This document shows positions 51,793 through 60,552 of a stretch of DNA of 64,000 nt, one piece after another (positions within the stretch are counted from its first letter, which is position 1; every line of letters starts with the position of its first letter). The DNA lies in contig NZ_CP021355.1 in assembly GCF_003130705.1 (NCBI RefSeq), positions 744,001-808,000 on the forward strand, read 5' to 3'. The position numbers were made by a program, and so were the translations under genes. Source of the DNA: Rhodococcus oxybenzonivorans (GTDB lineage Bacteria > Actinomycetota > Actinomycetes > Mycobacteriales > Mycobacteriaceae). Below the pieces are notes generated by a model that saw only the letters and a program-made list of their open reading frames with translations, made no database searches and was not told the origin of the DNA.

Positions 51793-53043
51793 ATGAACGA
51801 GCCTGCCCTTGGTGTCACGGATGTGGGCGACCCTGCCCCCGATGCGGCGGCGGAGGCGGTGAATTTCAGTCCCCTCGACCCCGAGCTGGCCGATGACTTC
51901 TGGCCGCGGAACAACGACTTGCGCGAGCGATGCCCTGTCGCGTGGAGTACCGCGCACTGGAGCGCAGACGAATCCGGATTCTGGGTGCTGAACAAGCACC
52001 AAGATGTGATGGCTGCGGCAACGAACTGGAGTGTCTACAGCAGCGCCGACGGTGCGTCGCCGGTTCAGTTCGACCTCGACATCATGAGAATGGTCCCGCT
52101 GGAGACGGACCCGCCGCTCCACCGTGGCGTGCGGAAGGCGCTCAACAAGTTCTTCACACCCGAAGCGCTGACGCAGACGGAACCGAGCATTCGGGCCACA
52201 GTCGACGAACTCATCGCGCGGTGCGTAGAGAAGAGTCCGGCTGACTTCGTTGCCGAGTTTACCTCGCAACTGCCACCGATCGTGTTCTTCGAGACGTTCC
52301 TCGACAAGAAGGCATCCGAAATCGGTTGGATCATGGAGCTCATCGATATGCTGCTGACCCAGCCCGACAGGGTGATGGAGGCTGCTCCCCAGCTGTTGAT
52401 GTTCCTCTCGGAGCTCCTGGAGTCGCGTCGAGCCGAGGGCCGCACGGATGATCTCGCTGGGACCATTGCTCACATGGGTACCGGCGAGGTCGACGATGGA
52501 CTCGATCTCGACGAGCGGGCCCGGGTGGAAACGATGAATCTCATGGTTCTGGGAGGAATGGAAACCACCATGGGTGCGCTGGCTGGAATCGCACGCACGC
52601 TTGGCACCGACAATGAACTGCGGGTCAGTCTTCGGGACGCCGATTCGAAGACACTCGATCGGCATGTCGAGGAATTCCTGCGCTACGACAGCCCGGTGCC
52701 GACCGCCGGTCGTACCCTCGCCCAGGACGCTGAGGCGTCCGGCTGCCCGATGAAGGCTGGAGACCGGATTCTGCTGAACTGGGCGGCCGCCAACCGCGAT
52801 CCGGAGAAGTTCCCGGAACCGGACACTCTCAACTTCGAACGCGCTAACGCAAACGCGCATCTGGCATTTGGCGCCGGCGTTCACCGTTGTCTCGGAAATC
52901 ATCTGGCTCGCCGCGAGATCCGCGCCGCGGTACAGGCCATCAGCGAGCTCAGCGTCTTCGAACTCGAGCCAGGCTACGAGGTCAAGTACCGCCCGGCATT
53001 CGCGCGCGGGCCGATCAGCTTGCCGACGAAAGTTGCATACTGA
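51793..53043 (+). CDS. Cytochrome P450 with Glu-Thr I-helix
   Basis: A 416-residue soluble P450: ETDPPLHRGVRKALNKFF, EEFLRYDSP (K-helix), and FGAGVHRCLGNHLARREI with heme Cys366. The I-helix reads LGGMETTMG, so the acid of the usual AG-x-D-T group is Glu257 and the first small residue is Gly. An acid-Thr pair is still present and oxygen activation is likely. AGGAG precedes ATG 51793. The ferredoxin/reductase genes are divergent and adjacent, suggesting a dedicated redox chain. Family members of this style oxidise sterol or terpenoid substrates, which here is inference. Confidence 0.93.
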   Translation: MNEPALGVTDVGDPAPDAAAEAVNFSPLDPELADDFWPRNNDLRERCPVAWSTAHWSADESGFWVLNKHQDVMAAATNWSVYSSADGASPVQFDLDIMRMVPLETDPPLHRGVRKALNKFFTPEALTQTEPSIRATVDELIARCVEKSPADFVAEFTSQLPPIVFFETFLDKKASEIGWIMELIDMLLTQPDRVMEAAPQLLMFLSELLESRRAEGRTDDLAGTIAHMGTGEVDDGLDLDERARVETMNLMVLGGMETTMGALAGIARTLGTDNELRVSLRDADSKTLDRHVEEFLRYDSPVPTAGRTLAQDAEASGCPMKAGDRILLNWAAANRDPEKFPEPDTLNFERANANAHLAFGAGVHRCLGNHLARREIRAAVQAISELSVFELEPGYEVKYRPAFARGPISLPTKVAY

Positions 53044-53388
53044 CTGGTTTTGTTCGAGATTCACAATCGAGGTGACCTGGCTCGGGATACCTGCCGGGGC
53101 GGCGGCGGTATCCCGAGCGAAGTGGCATCTGTTGCTGCGAGTAATCCAGTTGCTTGCGACCTAGTGGTCCAGCAACAAAATCATGTTAGAATTAGATAGT
53201 CGATGTTCTTCCGATTGCCATGCGGTGGTGCTCTATAAGAGCAATTGGAAGTTATGAAATATCGTCGAGAGTTTGAGCGTTGCGCCTCTCTGTCGGCACC
53301 GCGAATCGCGGTTCGCTGAGGCGCCCAAGAGCTGAACGACCGAGCGGAAGGATCCGCTCAGAATCACGCAGGACGAGAGGAACCACAC
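53044..53388 (+). promoter_or_regulatory. Promoter region of SDR/thiolase operon with TTAGAAT motif
   Basis: 345 bases without a gene. GTTAGAATTAGATAG at 53185-53199 resembles one arm of the GATTAG-N3-CTAATC palindromes and lies in the AT-rich part, about 190 bases before the operon. AGAGGA precedes the first start. The relation to the tandem TetR sites is only by similarity. Confidence 0.33.
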
Positions 53389-54282
53389 ATGGGAACCCTG
53401 GATGGACGCGTTGCGATCGTGACAGGAGCGGGCCGCGGCATCGGCGGATCGGTTGCGAAGCTCTTCGCCGCTGAAGGCGCGACGGTCGTAGTGAACGACA
53501 TCGGCGCTTCGCTGAGCGGGCTCGAATCCGATGGCAGTCCCGGCGATGACCTCGTCCGCGACATCGTTTCTGCCGGCGGGGCGGCGGTTGCGAACGGCGC
53601 CGACATCTCCGACCACGAAGCGGCGCGCGATCTGGTCGATTCGACGATCGAGCGGTTCGGCAAGCTCGACATTCTCGTGAATGTCGCCGGGATCTTACGT
53701 GACCGAATGATCTTCAACATGTCCGAAGAGGAATGGGACGCCGTGATCAGGGTTCACCTCAAGGGCCACTTCAACACCATCCGACCCGCTTCCGCTCACT
53801 GGCGCAAGGTTGGCGATCCGAACGCGCAGAACAGGATCATCAACTACACGTCGCGAGCCGGTTTGCACGGTGCACCAGGCCAGCCCAACTACTCGGCAGC
53901 GAAGATGGGCATCGTCGGACTCACCTACTCGTGCGCCGTCGCCCTGAAGCGGTACGGCGTCACCACCAACGCCATCTCTCCTGCGGCCGCGACCCGGATG
54001 ACCGATACCGCGAAGGTTTCCGGTGTGGATGGCCTCGCAGCCGACGAACTCTCGCCGGACAATATCGCGCCCGTCGCGGCCTTCCTCGCGTCCGAGCGTT
54101 CGGGATGGTGCAACGGCCGGGTCATCCACGCAAGGGGCTATGAACTTTCCCTCTACAGTGATCCGCAGCCACTCGTCACCATCGGCTCGGGAGGACCGTG
54201 GGACCTCGATCAACTGGCGAAAGAAGCCGAAGAGACCTTCAAGCCCATCGTCGATGCCGCCCCTCCGAACCCGTTCGTCTGA
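53389..54282 (+). CDS. SDR, 17-beta-HSD4/MFE-2-like dehydrogenase
   Basis: A 297-residue SDR close to the dehydrogenase domain of peroxisomal multifunctional enzyme 2. It has TGAGRGIGGSVAKLFAAEGA, NDIGASLSGLESDGSPGDD, VNVAGILRDRMIFNMSEEEW, and Ser/Tyr/Lys in YTSRAGLHGAPGQPNYSAAK. It would oxidise (R)-3-hydroxyacyl-CoA, matching the stereochemistry of the MaoC-type hydratase genes in the same operon. It opens an eight-gene run to 58950; its stop overlaps the thiolase start (TGATG). Confidence 0.9.
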   Translation: MGTLDGRVAIVTGAGRGIGGSVAKLFAAEGATVVVNDIGASLSGLESDGSPGDDLVRDIVSAGGAAVANGADISDHEAARDLVDSTIERFGKLDILVNVAGILRDRMIFNMSEEEWDAVIRVHLKGHFNTIRPASAHWRKVGDPNAQNRIINYTSRAGLHGAPGQPNYSAAKMGIVGLTYSCAVALKRYGVTTNAISPAAATRMTDTAKVSGVDGLAADELSPDNIAPVAAFLASERSGWCNGRVIHARGYELSLYSDPQPLVTIGSGGPWDLDQLAKEAEETFKPIVDAAPPNPFV

Positions 54283-55448
54283 TGTCGATCAAGGGGAAAG
54301 CGTTCATTGCGGGAGCGTACGAGCATCCCGGTCGTGAGTTGCCCGACAAATCCATTCCGCAGATTCATGCGGAGGTCGCACTGGGCGCCTTGGCGGACGC
54401 GGGTCTCGGTCTCGCCGATGTCGATGGATACTTCTGCGGTGCCGACGCGCCAGGTCTGGGTGGACTTGCGATGGCCGACTACCTCGGTCTGAACCTGCGC
54501 CACATGGACAGTTCGGACATGGGTGGGTCGGTCTACATGTCTCATGTCGGACATGCTGCTGCCGCAATCGCGTCGGGTAAGTGTCGCGTTGCGTTGATCA
54601 CGCTCGGTGGGAGGCCGCGGACGACGTCGTTGCGCGCTCCCGGTCAGTTGATGGGTGAGCCGCCGGAGAAGTACTTCGAGCCGATCTTCGGGGCCAACGT
54701 GAGTGCACTGTATGCGCTTGCAGCGCAACGTCATATGTACGAGTACGGTACGACCAGCGAACAGTTGGCCGAGATCAAGGTAGCTGCTTCCGTACACGCG
54801 CAGTACAACGAGAATGCGATGCTACGCAAGGTCGTCACAGTCGAAGAAGTGGTGAACTCGCCGATCGTGAGCTCACCACTGCACAGGCTGGATTGCTGCG
54901 TGGTCACTGACGGCGGCGGTGCACTCGTGTTGGTCGCGGACGATATCGCGGCCACCCTCGATCGCCACTGTGTCAAGATCCTGGGTCACGGCGAGGCCGT
55001 CGAACACACACGGGGCGGTTGGCAGGACATCACCACCACCGGTGGCGTCCGGTCCGGCGCCGATGCCTTTGGCGAAGCTGGTGTGAGCCGAGCCGACATC
55101 GACTACGTGGGTCTCTACGACTCATTCACCATCACCGTGCTTCTCGCGCTAGAGGACCTCGGATTCTGCCCAAAGGGCGAAGGCGGCAAGTTCGTTCAGG
55201 ACGGCGCCCTACAATCGCCCAACGGTCGGCTGCCGTTCAACACTGACGGCGGCTCGCTCTGCAACAACCACCCGGCGAACAGGGGTGGCATGACGAAGAT
55301 AATCGAAGCCGTCCGGCAGTTACGCAATGAGGCGCATCCGGCAGTACAGGTTCCCGATTGTGAGCTGGCGCTGGCACACGGCACCGGCGGCTGGCTGTCC
55401 ACCCGGATGGGCAACGCCACGGTCATTCTGGGAAGGGAGGGCGCATGA
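54282..55448 (+). CDS. SCP2-type thiolase-fold protein lacking the nucleophilic Cys (Ltp-like)
   Basis: A 388-residue thiolase-fold protein. Where thiolases have the nucleophilic Cys it reads SSDMGGSVYMSHVGHAAAAI, with no Cys, and the His loop GHP is NNHPANRGGMTKI. YDSFTITVLLALEDLGF and the ending HGTGGWLSTRMGNATVIL are typical of the lipid-transfer group. Relatives such as Ltp2 are retro-aldolases that cleave a 3-hydroxy side chain only with a DUF35 partner, and the next gene (4-base overlap) encodes that partner. A retro-aldol rather than thiolytic cut is therefore likely. ATG 54282 overlaps the SDR stop. Confidence 0.85.
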   Translation: MSIKGKAFIAGAYEHPGRELPDKSIPQIHAEVALGALADAGLGLADVDGYFCGADAPGLGGLAMADYLGLNLRHMDSSDMGGSVYMSHVGHAAAAIASGKCRVALITLGGRPRTTSLRAPGQLMGEPPEKYFEPIFGANVSALYALAAQRHMYEYGTTSEQLAEIKVAASVHAQYNENAMLRKVVTVEEVVNSPIVSSPLHRLDCCVVTDGGGALVLVADDIAATLDRHCVKILGHGEAVEHTRGGWQDITTTGGVRSGADAFGEAGVSRADIDYVGLYDSFTITVLLALEDLGFCPKGEGGKFVQDGALQSPNGRLPFNTDGGSLCNNHPANRGGMTKIIEAVRQLRNEAHPAVQVPDCELALAHGTGGWLSTRMGNATVILGREGA

Positions 55449-55867
55449 GCACCACGGAACTTCCAAGCCCGAAGCCGGAAATCCAACCGGAGACTGCGAG
55501 CTTCTGGGCCGCCACGCTCGAAGGCAAGCTACTCCTCCAGCGGTGTTCCGATTGTGGACGTGCGGGTTACTACCCCCGCTTTGTTTGCGCGAATTGCCAC
55601 AGCACCGGTCTGGACGACTTCGAGGCAACCGGGCGCGGCACGATCTACAGCTACACCGTGACGACCCGCGGGATACTCGAGTACGCGACAGCGGGCTCAT
55701 ACGTGTTGGCCATGGTCGCTCTCGACGAGGGACCGAAGATGATCACCAACATCGTGGAGTGTGAGCCAGCCGACCTCCACATCGGCCAGACGGTCGAAGT
55801 GGTCTTCGCCGCCACCGGTGGGGCCGGGGCGCTGCCACGATTCCGGCCTGTCATCCGAGACGTCTGA
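55445..55867 (+). CDS. DUF35 OB-fold zinc protein, thiolase/aldolase partner
   Basis: A 140-residue protein with zinc ribbon CSDCGRAGYYPRFVCANC near residues 34-51 and an OB-fold after it (GTIYSYTVTTRGILEYA, GQTVEVVFA). DUF35 proteins bind lipid-transfer thiolase-fold enzymes and are needed for activity of Ltp2-type aldolases. It overlaps the upstream thiolase-like gene by 4 bases. In the other operon the same domain is fused to an HMG-CoA-synthase-like chain (13926-15356). Confidence 0.88.
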   Translation: MSTTELPSPKPEIQPETASFWAATLEGKLLLQRCSDCGRAGYYPRFVCANCHSTGLDDFEATGRGTIYSYTVTTRGILEYATAGSYVLAMVALDEGPKMITNIVECEPADLHIGQTVEVVFAATGGAGALPRFRPVIRDV

Positions 55868-55868
55868 T

Positions 55869-56315
55869 ATGACCAGCCACGAATTTCGAGTGGAACCAGG
55901 ACATGTCCTCGCCTTCGCACGCGCTGTCGGCGACGAGAATCTCGTGGCCGCTTCGCCCGCCGTGGGGACTGTCGTTCCTACGACATTCCCCTCCGCGGCT
56001 GTCCAGTACGACCCGAAGCATATGCAAGGAATGCGGGCCTCCGGTGCCCTCGCCGATTCTCCGCACGACCGAGGCAGTGTGCTGCACGCCGAGCAGCATT
56101 TCGAGTACTCGCGTCCGGTGCGGGTTGGCGATCAGCTGACCGTGGAGGAGTTCGAGGGTAGACGGTGGCGGAAGGAGAGTCGTCGCGCGGGATCACTCAA
56201 CTTCCGGGAGGTGGTCAAGGAGTACCGCGATCAATCCGGCGAAATAGTCATACGCTCGCGGATGGTTCTGGTCGAGACCGAGTTCGCCGTCTCGGACGGG
56301 ACAGGGTCGACATGA
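55869..56315 (+). CDS. FAS1-like dehydratase / MaoC N-terminal hot-dog subunit
   Basis: A 148-residue hot-dog protein with HVLAFARAVGDENLV, LHAEQHFEYSRPVRVGDQL and RRWRKESRRAGSLNFREV. It is the homologue of 23027-23560; in both, the hydratase-2 catalytic pair is absent from the N-terminal segment. It probably forms a heteromer with the next gene product. The start ATG 55869 follows the DUF35 stop by one base; the longer open frame lies in the DUF35 gene. Confidence 0.83.
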   Translation: MTSHEFRVEPGHVLAFARAVGDENLVAASPAVGTVVPTTFPSAAVQYDPKHMQGMRASGALADSPHDRGSVLHAEQHFEYSRPVRVGDQLTVEEFEGRRWRKESRRAGSLNFREVVKEYRDQSGEIVIRSRMVLVETEFAVSDGTGST

Positions 56316-56770
56316 CCGGATTCGTGCACGACGACCTCACGGTCGGTAGCCGCCTCCAACGGGTGGTGTGCGAGCAGATCACACGCACTCAGATCGTGCA
56401 ATACGCGGGCGCTTCCGGTGACTACAGTCCACTGCACACCGACGAGCCGAGCGCTGTTCGTGACGGCTATCGAGGTGTCATGGCGCACGGAATGATGGTG
56501 ATGGCCGCCACGGAATGTGTTCTTGCGGAGGTTATCGGCCGAGATCGACTGATCTACTACGGTGCCCGCTTCAGGAGCCCGGTTTGGCCGGGTGACACAC
56601 TGACCGCCACCGTGGAAGTCACTGCGGTGCGCGAGGAAGCGGATGGCCGGTACGTCGACCTGGATGTATACACGACCAATCAGGACGGTGTCACCGTGCT
56701 GACGGGCAGCGCAAGCGCCCGCATCCGACACCCTGCCGACCGGCGGCAATCATCGAAAAATGGAGGATGA
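56312..56770 (+). CDS. MaoC-type (R)-enoyl-CoA hydratase subunit
   Basis: A 152-residue hot-dog protein with the catalytic motif YAGASGDYSPLHTDEPS, AHGMMVMAATECVL and FRSPVWPGDTLTATVEV. It is the counterpart of 23569-23991 and partner of the preceding subunit, with which it overlaps by 4 bases. It should give (R)-3-hydroxyacyl-CoA for the MFE-2-like SDR. Having two such pairs in one window suggests two rounds or two chain types. Confidence 0.88.
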   Translation: MTGFVHDDLTVGSRLQRVVCEQITRTQIVQYAGASGDYSPLHTDEPSAVRDGYRGVMAHGMMVMAATECVLAEVIGRDRLIYYGARFRSPVWPGDTLTATVEVTAVREEADGRYVDLDVYTTNQDGVTVLTGSASARIRHPADRRQSSKNGG

Positions 56771-56771
56771 C

Positions 56772-57203
56772 GTGGACGAGCACCCGAATGCCTTGGTTGT
56801 CCGCCGACTGATGGCGGCCCTTTCCGACCAAAATCGTGACGAGATCGAAGCTATTCTCGCCGACCAATGCGTCTGGCATGTTCCCGGGGACAACGTTCTA
56901 TCCGGAGTCTACGAGGGACGCCGGGCAATCCTGTCGCTCTTCGGCAAGATGAAACGCATCTTCACTGGTGCTGCAAGGTTCGACATCATCGACATCACGG
57001 CGAGCGACGGTTACGCGGCGGCATATCAGTTCGGCATCGTCCAGGTCGGTGGCCGAACGGTGAGGCTCAGGGAGTGCCTGGTCTACCGGATCGAAGACGG
57101 TCGCGTCGTGGAGGTCGACGAATTCCAATCCGACGATCTTGCCTTCGATGACGCATTCTCGGAAGAGGCGATTGCCGCCACCCAGACGACAGGCTTGAAA
57201 TGA
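56772..57203 (+). CDS. SnoaL-like (NTF2-fold) protein
   Basis: A 143-residue cone-fold protein: VRRLMAALSDQNRDEIEAIL, VWHVPGDNVLSGVYEGRRAI, LVYRIEDGRVVEVDEFQSDD. GTG 56772 is preferred as start because GGAGG lies 5 bases upstream; ATG 56760 in frame would overlap the hydratase gene. The function may be isomerase- or dehydratase-like, but no decisive residue is seen. The stop overlaps the CoA-transferase start (ATGA). Confidence 0.75.
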   Translation: MDEHPNALVVRRLMAALSDQNRDEIEAILADQCVWHVPGDNVLSGVYEGRRAILSLFGKMKRIFTGAARFDIIDITASDGYAAAYQFGIVQVGGRTVRLRECLVYRIEDGRVVEVDEFQSDDLAFDDAFSEEAIAATQTTGLK

Positions 57204-58459
57204 GCAACCCGAGAATTCTCGATCCTTCACGGGCTCTTGCACTGGTCGGCGACGGTGCCCGTATCGTCGCAGCGCCAGGCTGTGGAGCCCCGACGACGAT
57301 GCTGCACGCTCTGGGCAAGGAAGCTCCCGGCCGCGGATGGACGTTGAGTTCTGGTCTACTGCTCGGGGATTACCCGTTCATCGATGCAGTGACGAACCGT
57401 GACCTACGGTATCGCACATGGCATGTGATGGCGCCGATACGCGCACTCGTCGCCGGCGGTGTCGTGGAATACGTGCCGCTTCGTGCCTCCCAAGTTGGGA
57501 GCTACCTGGGACGCCGTGGCGTGGACGTTGCAGTGGTCCGCGTGAGCCCACCGGACGGACATGGCTACTGTTCGGTGGGGCCGTCTGCAGGCTATAGCCT
57601 CGACGCCCTGCGAATGGCGAGCTTGCGCATCGGTGAGGTCGACCCCGCGCTTCCCAGAACGTTTGGAAATACAACCGTCCACCGATCCGTCTTCGACGCT
57701 TTTGTCGACACCGCAGACCCGACACCGCGCTACGAGTCAGCGAAGCCAAATGAGACGAGCAACAAGATCGCCTCTCATGTTCTGAGCCTGCTCCCCGCGC
57801 ATCCCACATTGCAGATCGGCATCGGCTCGATTCCCGAAACCGTCGTGAGCTCGCTCGGAGACGCCGACCTCGAATCTGTGCGATTTGCAGGCATGGCCAC
57901 CGACGAGATGGTCGACCTCTTTGAGAGAGGGGTCATCCCCGCTGCCGGCGATGAGCCCGCGATCATGTCGCCCGAACTGATGGGAACAGAGCGCATCATG
58001 CAGTTCGCCGACTGCAACCCGGCGCTGAGCGTGTACCCATCGTCGATTGCGCATGACGCCGCCGTTCTGGGCGGTATTCGACGGTTCGTTTCCGTGAATA
58101 CTGCGATCGAGGTGGATATGACCGGACAGGTAAACAGCGAGATGGTTCGTGGCCGACAGGTTTCCGGTATCGGGGGCAGCCTCGATTTCGTCGACGCGGC
58201 GAGCCGATCAGCCGGGGGGCTGCGCGTGATCGCGCTACCGTCAACCACCTCTGATGGTGCTCATTCCCGCATCGTCCCGTCGATCGGTCCTGGCGGCACC
58301 GTCACTATTCCGCGATCGATGGTCGACGCCATCGTCACCGAATACGGGGTCGCGCGCCTGGATGGGCTCAGTGCCCGCGAGCGCGCGGAGGCTTTGATCG
58401 CGATCGCACATCCTAACCATCGAGATTCTCTGGTCGATCAGGTAGGAGCACAACGATGA
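57200..58459 (+). CDS. Acetyl-CoA hydrolase/CoA-transferase family protein
   Basis: A 419-residue protein of the class I-like acetyl-CoA hydrolase/4-hydroxybutyrate CoA-transferase group: [110 protein letters not shown]. Catalysis goes through a glutamyl-CoA. It may move CoA between pathway acids and acetate or another small acid. It is coupled at both ends: ATGA with the SnoaL-like gene and with the MaoC gene. Confidence 0.88.
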   Translation: MSNPRILDPSRALALVGDGARIVAAPGCGAPTTMLHALGKEAPGRGWTLSSGLLLGDYPFIDAVTNRDLRYRTWHVMAPIRALVAGGVVEYVPLRASQVGSYLGRRGVDVAVVRVSPPDGHGYCSVGPSAGYSLDALRMASLRIGEVDPALPRTFGNTTVHRSVFDAFVDTADPTPRYESAKPNETSNKIASHVLSLLPAHPTLQIGIGSIPETVVSSLGDADLESVRFAGMATDEMVDLFERGVIPAAGDEPAIMSPELMGTERIMQFADCNPALSVYPSSIAHDAAVLGGIRRFVSVNTAIEVDMTGQVNSEMVRGRQVSGIGGSLDFVDAASRSAGGLRVIALPSTTSDGAHSRIVPSIGPGGTVTIPRSMVDAIVTEYGVARLDGLSARERAEALIAIAHPNHRDSLVDQVGAQR

Positions 58460-58950
58460 CTGTTCACACTCGTCGGGGAAAGTACTTCGATGAACTCGTG
58501 ATCGGCGACGTTTATGTACACCGTCCAGGACGAACGGTCACCGAGGCAGATAACCTGCTGTTCACGACCCTGACGATGAACACCCAGAGTCTGCACCTCG
58601 ATGCCGCGTTTGCCGAAACCCGTGAGTTCGGTCAGCGGCTCGTGAACAGCCTGTTCACGATGTCGACTGTGGTCGGTCTGAGCGTAGCCGACCTCACCGA
58701 GGGGACGACGGTAGCAAACCTGGGCTTCTCCGAGATCGCCTTTGCTTCACCTGTTTTCATCGGAGACACGGTGACCGCTGAGACTGAGGTCCTCGCCAAG
58801 CGCGAGTCGTCCTCACGGCCCGGCCAGGGCATCGTGACCTTCGAGCATCGGGGGCACAACCAGCGGGGGGAGCTGGTCTGTACAGCGCGTCGGGCGGCCC
58901 TGGTCCTCGCTGCGAGCGCCGCCGAGGCCCTCGATGTGGATGTTCGCTGA
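58456..58950 (+). CDS. MaoC-family hydratase (mesaconyl-CoA-hydratase style)
   Basis: A 164-residue hot-dog protein beginning [20 protein letters not shown]. Its catalytic segment is [22 protein letters not shown], the form seen in actinobacterial MaoC proteins linked to branched-chain and dicarboxylic acyl-CoAs. [16 protein letters not shown] [20 protein letters not shown] follows. It acts as a complete single-domain hydratase and differs from the paired subunits upstream. It is the last gene of the operon, before the IS21 element. Confidence 0.85.
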   Translation: MTVHTRRGKYFDELVIGDVYVHRPGRTVTEADNLLFTTLTMNTQSLHLDAAFAETREFGQRLVNSLFTMSTVVGLSVADLTEGTTVANLGFSEIAFASPVFIGDTVTAETEVLAKRESSSRPGQGIVTFEHRGHNQRGELVCTARRAALVLAASAAEALDVDVR

Positions 58951-58962
58951 CACAACAGTCTT

Positions 58963-58998
58963 CGTGAGAGCGGCTGTTCCCTAGCGTGAGAGCGGCTG
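58963..58998. repeat. 14-bp direct repeat next to IS21 end
   Basis: CGTGAGAGCGGCTG occurs at 58963-58976 and 58985-58998, just after the operon and before the IS21 left end. It may be part of an element end or a remnant of duplicated target DNA. Confidence 0.5.
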
Positions 58999-59168
58999 CT
59001 GACACGGATCCGGGTACCGCGGTGCGGTATTGACGGCGCTCACTGAAAATGCTCAGTTCTGCTTACCGAAAGTGCTCACCCGTGTGGCTCCGCCGATGAG
59101 GGCGGGTCTCCCTCGATGCTGGTGGTCTCTGACCACACACCAGCGATTCGAGGGAGACCCGCAATCTC

Positions 59169-60552
59169 ATGCTGACATGGGAGGAAGACGTGGAAGTACA
59201 CGCACTGCACAAACAGGGCTGGACGATCTCGGCGATCGCCCGCCACACCGGCCGCAACCGCCGCACCATCCGCAACTACATCAACGGTGTCACCACCGCC
59301 GGTATCCGCAAACCCGCACGTGAGGACCCCTTCGAACCGTTCGTCGAGTACGTCACCTGCCGGCTGCGGGAGGACCCGCACCTGTGGGCCCGCACCCTGT
59401 GCGACGAGCTCGAGGATCTCGGCTACCGGTTGTCGTATCCGACGCTGACCCGGCAGATCCGCGACCGCAAACTCCGCCCGGTGTGCGAGGCCTGCGCGAA
59501 CGCCACCGACCGGGCGAACGCGATGATCGACCATCCGCCCGGCGAGGAAACTCAGTGGGACTGGGTCGATCTGCCGAATCCACCCGCCTCCTGGGGCTGG
59601 GGCGGGATGGCGCACCTGCTGGTCGGGTCCCTGGCGCATTCGGGGCGCTGGCGCGGGATCCTGGCACCGGCGATGACCCAACCGCACCTGGTCGACGGCC
59701 TCGACCGGGTCAGCCGCCAGTTCGGCGGCGTGACGAGGGTGTGGCGGTTCGATCGGATGGCCACCGTCTGCCATCCCGAGTCGGGCCGGGTGACCGCGAG
59801 CTTCGCCGGCGTCGCGAAGCACTACGGCGTCTCGGTGGCGATCTGCCCACCCAAAGCCGGGAACCGCAAAGGTGTCGTCGAGAAGGCCAATCATACTGCC
59901 GCGCAACGCTGGTGGCGCACCCTGCCGGACGACGTTACCGTCGAACAGGCCCAACAACGCGTGGACGAGTTCTGCCGGCTGCGGGGCGACACCCGGATGC
60001 GGGCCACCGCCGACGGCAAGGCCTCGGTGGCGACGATGGCGGCCGCCGAACCGTTGCCCGCGCTGCCGGCCACGCCGTATCCGGCGATCCTCACCGAACC
60101 CCGAACCCCGGACCGCATCGCGGCAGGCGCTGGTGTCCTACCGCGGCAACCGGTACTCGGTGCCCCCGGAGCTGGCGTCGGCGCAGGTCACCGTCACCCA
60201 AGTCCTCGGATCGGAGGTGATCGACATCGTCACCACCGCGCAGATCACCATCGCCCGCCACCGCCTGGCCCCGGACGGCGCCGGGGTGATCGTCCGCGAT
60301 CACGGTCATGTCTACGCGCTCGAGCAAGTGGCCATGGCCGCCGCCGGGTCCGCCGGGCGCCCGCACCGTCGGAAGGAACGTATTCCACCCGGACCCGCCG
60401 CGATCGAGGCCGCGGACGTGTTGCGCCGCAACATCACCGGACCGGCCACCACAACATCGAGTGCGGTCGAACCCTCGGCTGCAACGGCCTCGACGGTCAT
60501 CGATCTGTCCACCTACGAGCGGGCCGCCCGCGGAAGGAACACCCTCGCATGA
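59169..60552 (+). pseudogene. istA: IS21 transposase IstA, frameshifted
   Basis: N-terminal helix-turn-helix WTISAIARHTGRNRRTIRNY; DDE core with WDWVDLPNPP, VWRFDRMATVCHPESGRV and VVEKANHTAAQRWW. Near 60100, in the repeat GAACCCCGAACCCC, coding sense moves to the next frame, which reads SRQALVSYRGNRYSVPPELA and ends at 60552 (YERAARGRNTLA). The shift lies after the DDE core but disrupts the C-terminal domain. If not an error, it inactivates the gene. Confidence 0.82.

Noticed and set aside
51775..53064. 429-codon open frame on the minus strand
   Set aside because: Antisense to the P450 gene at 51793, whose heme loop and helices are clear.
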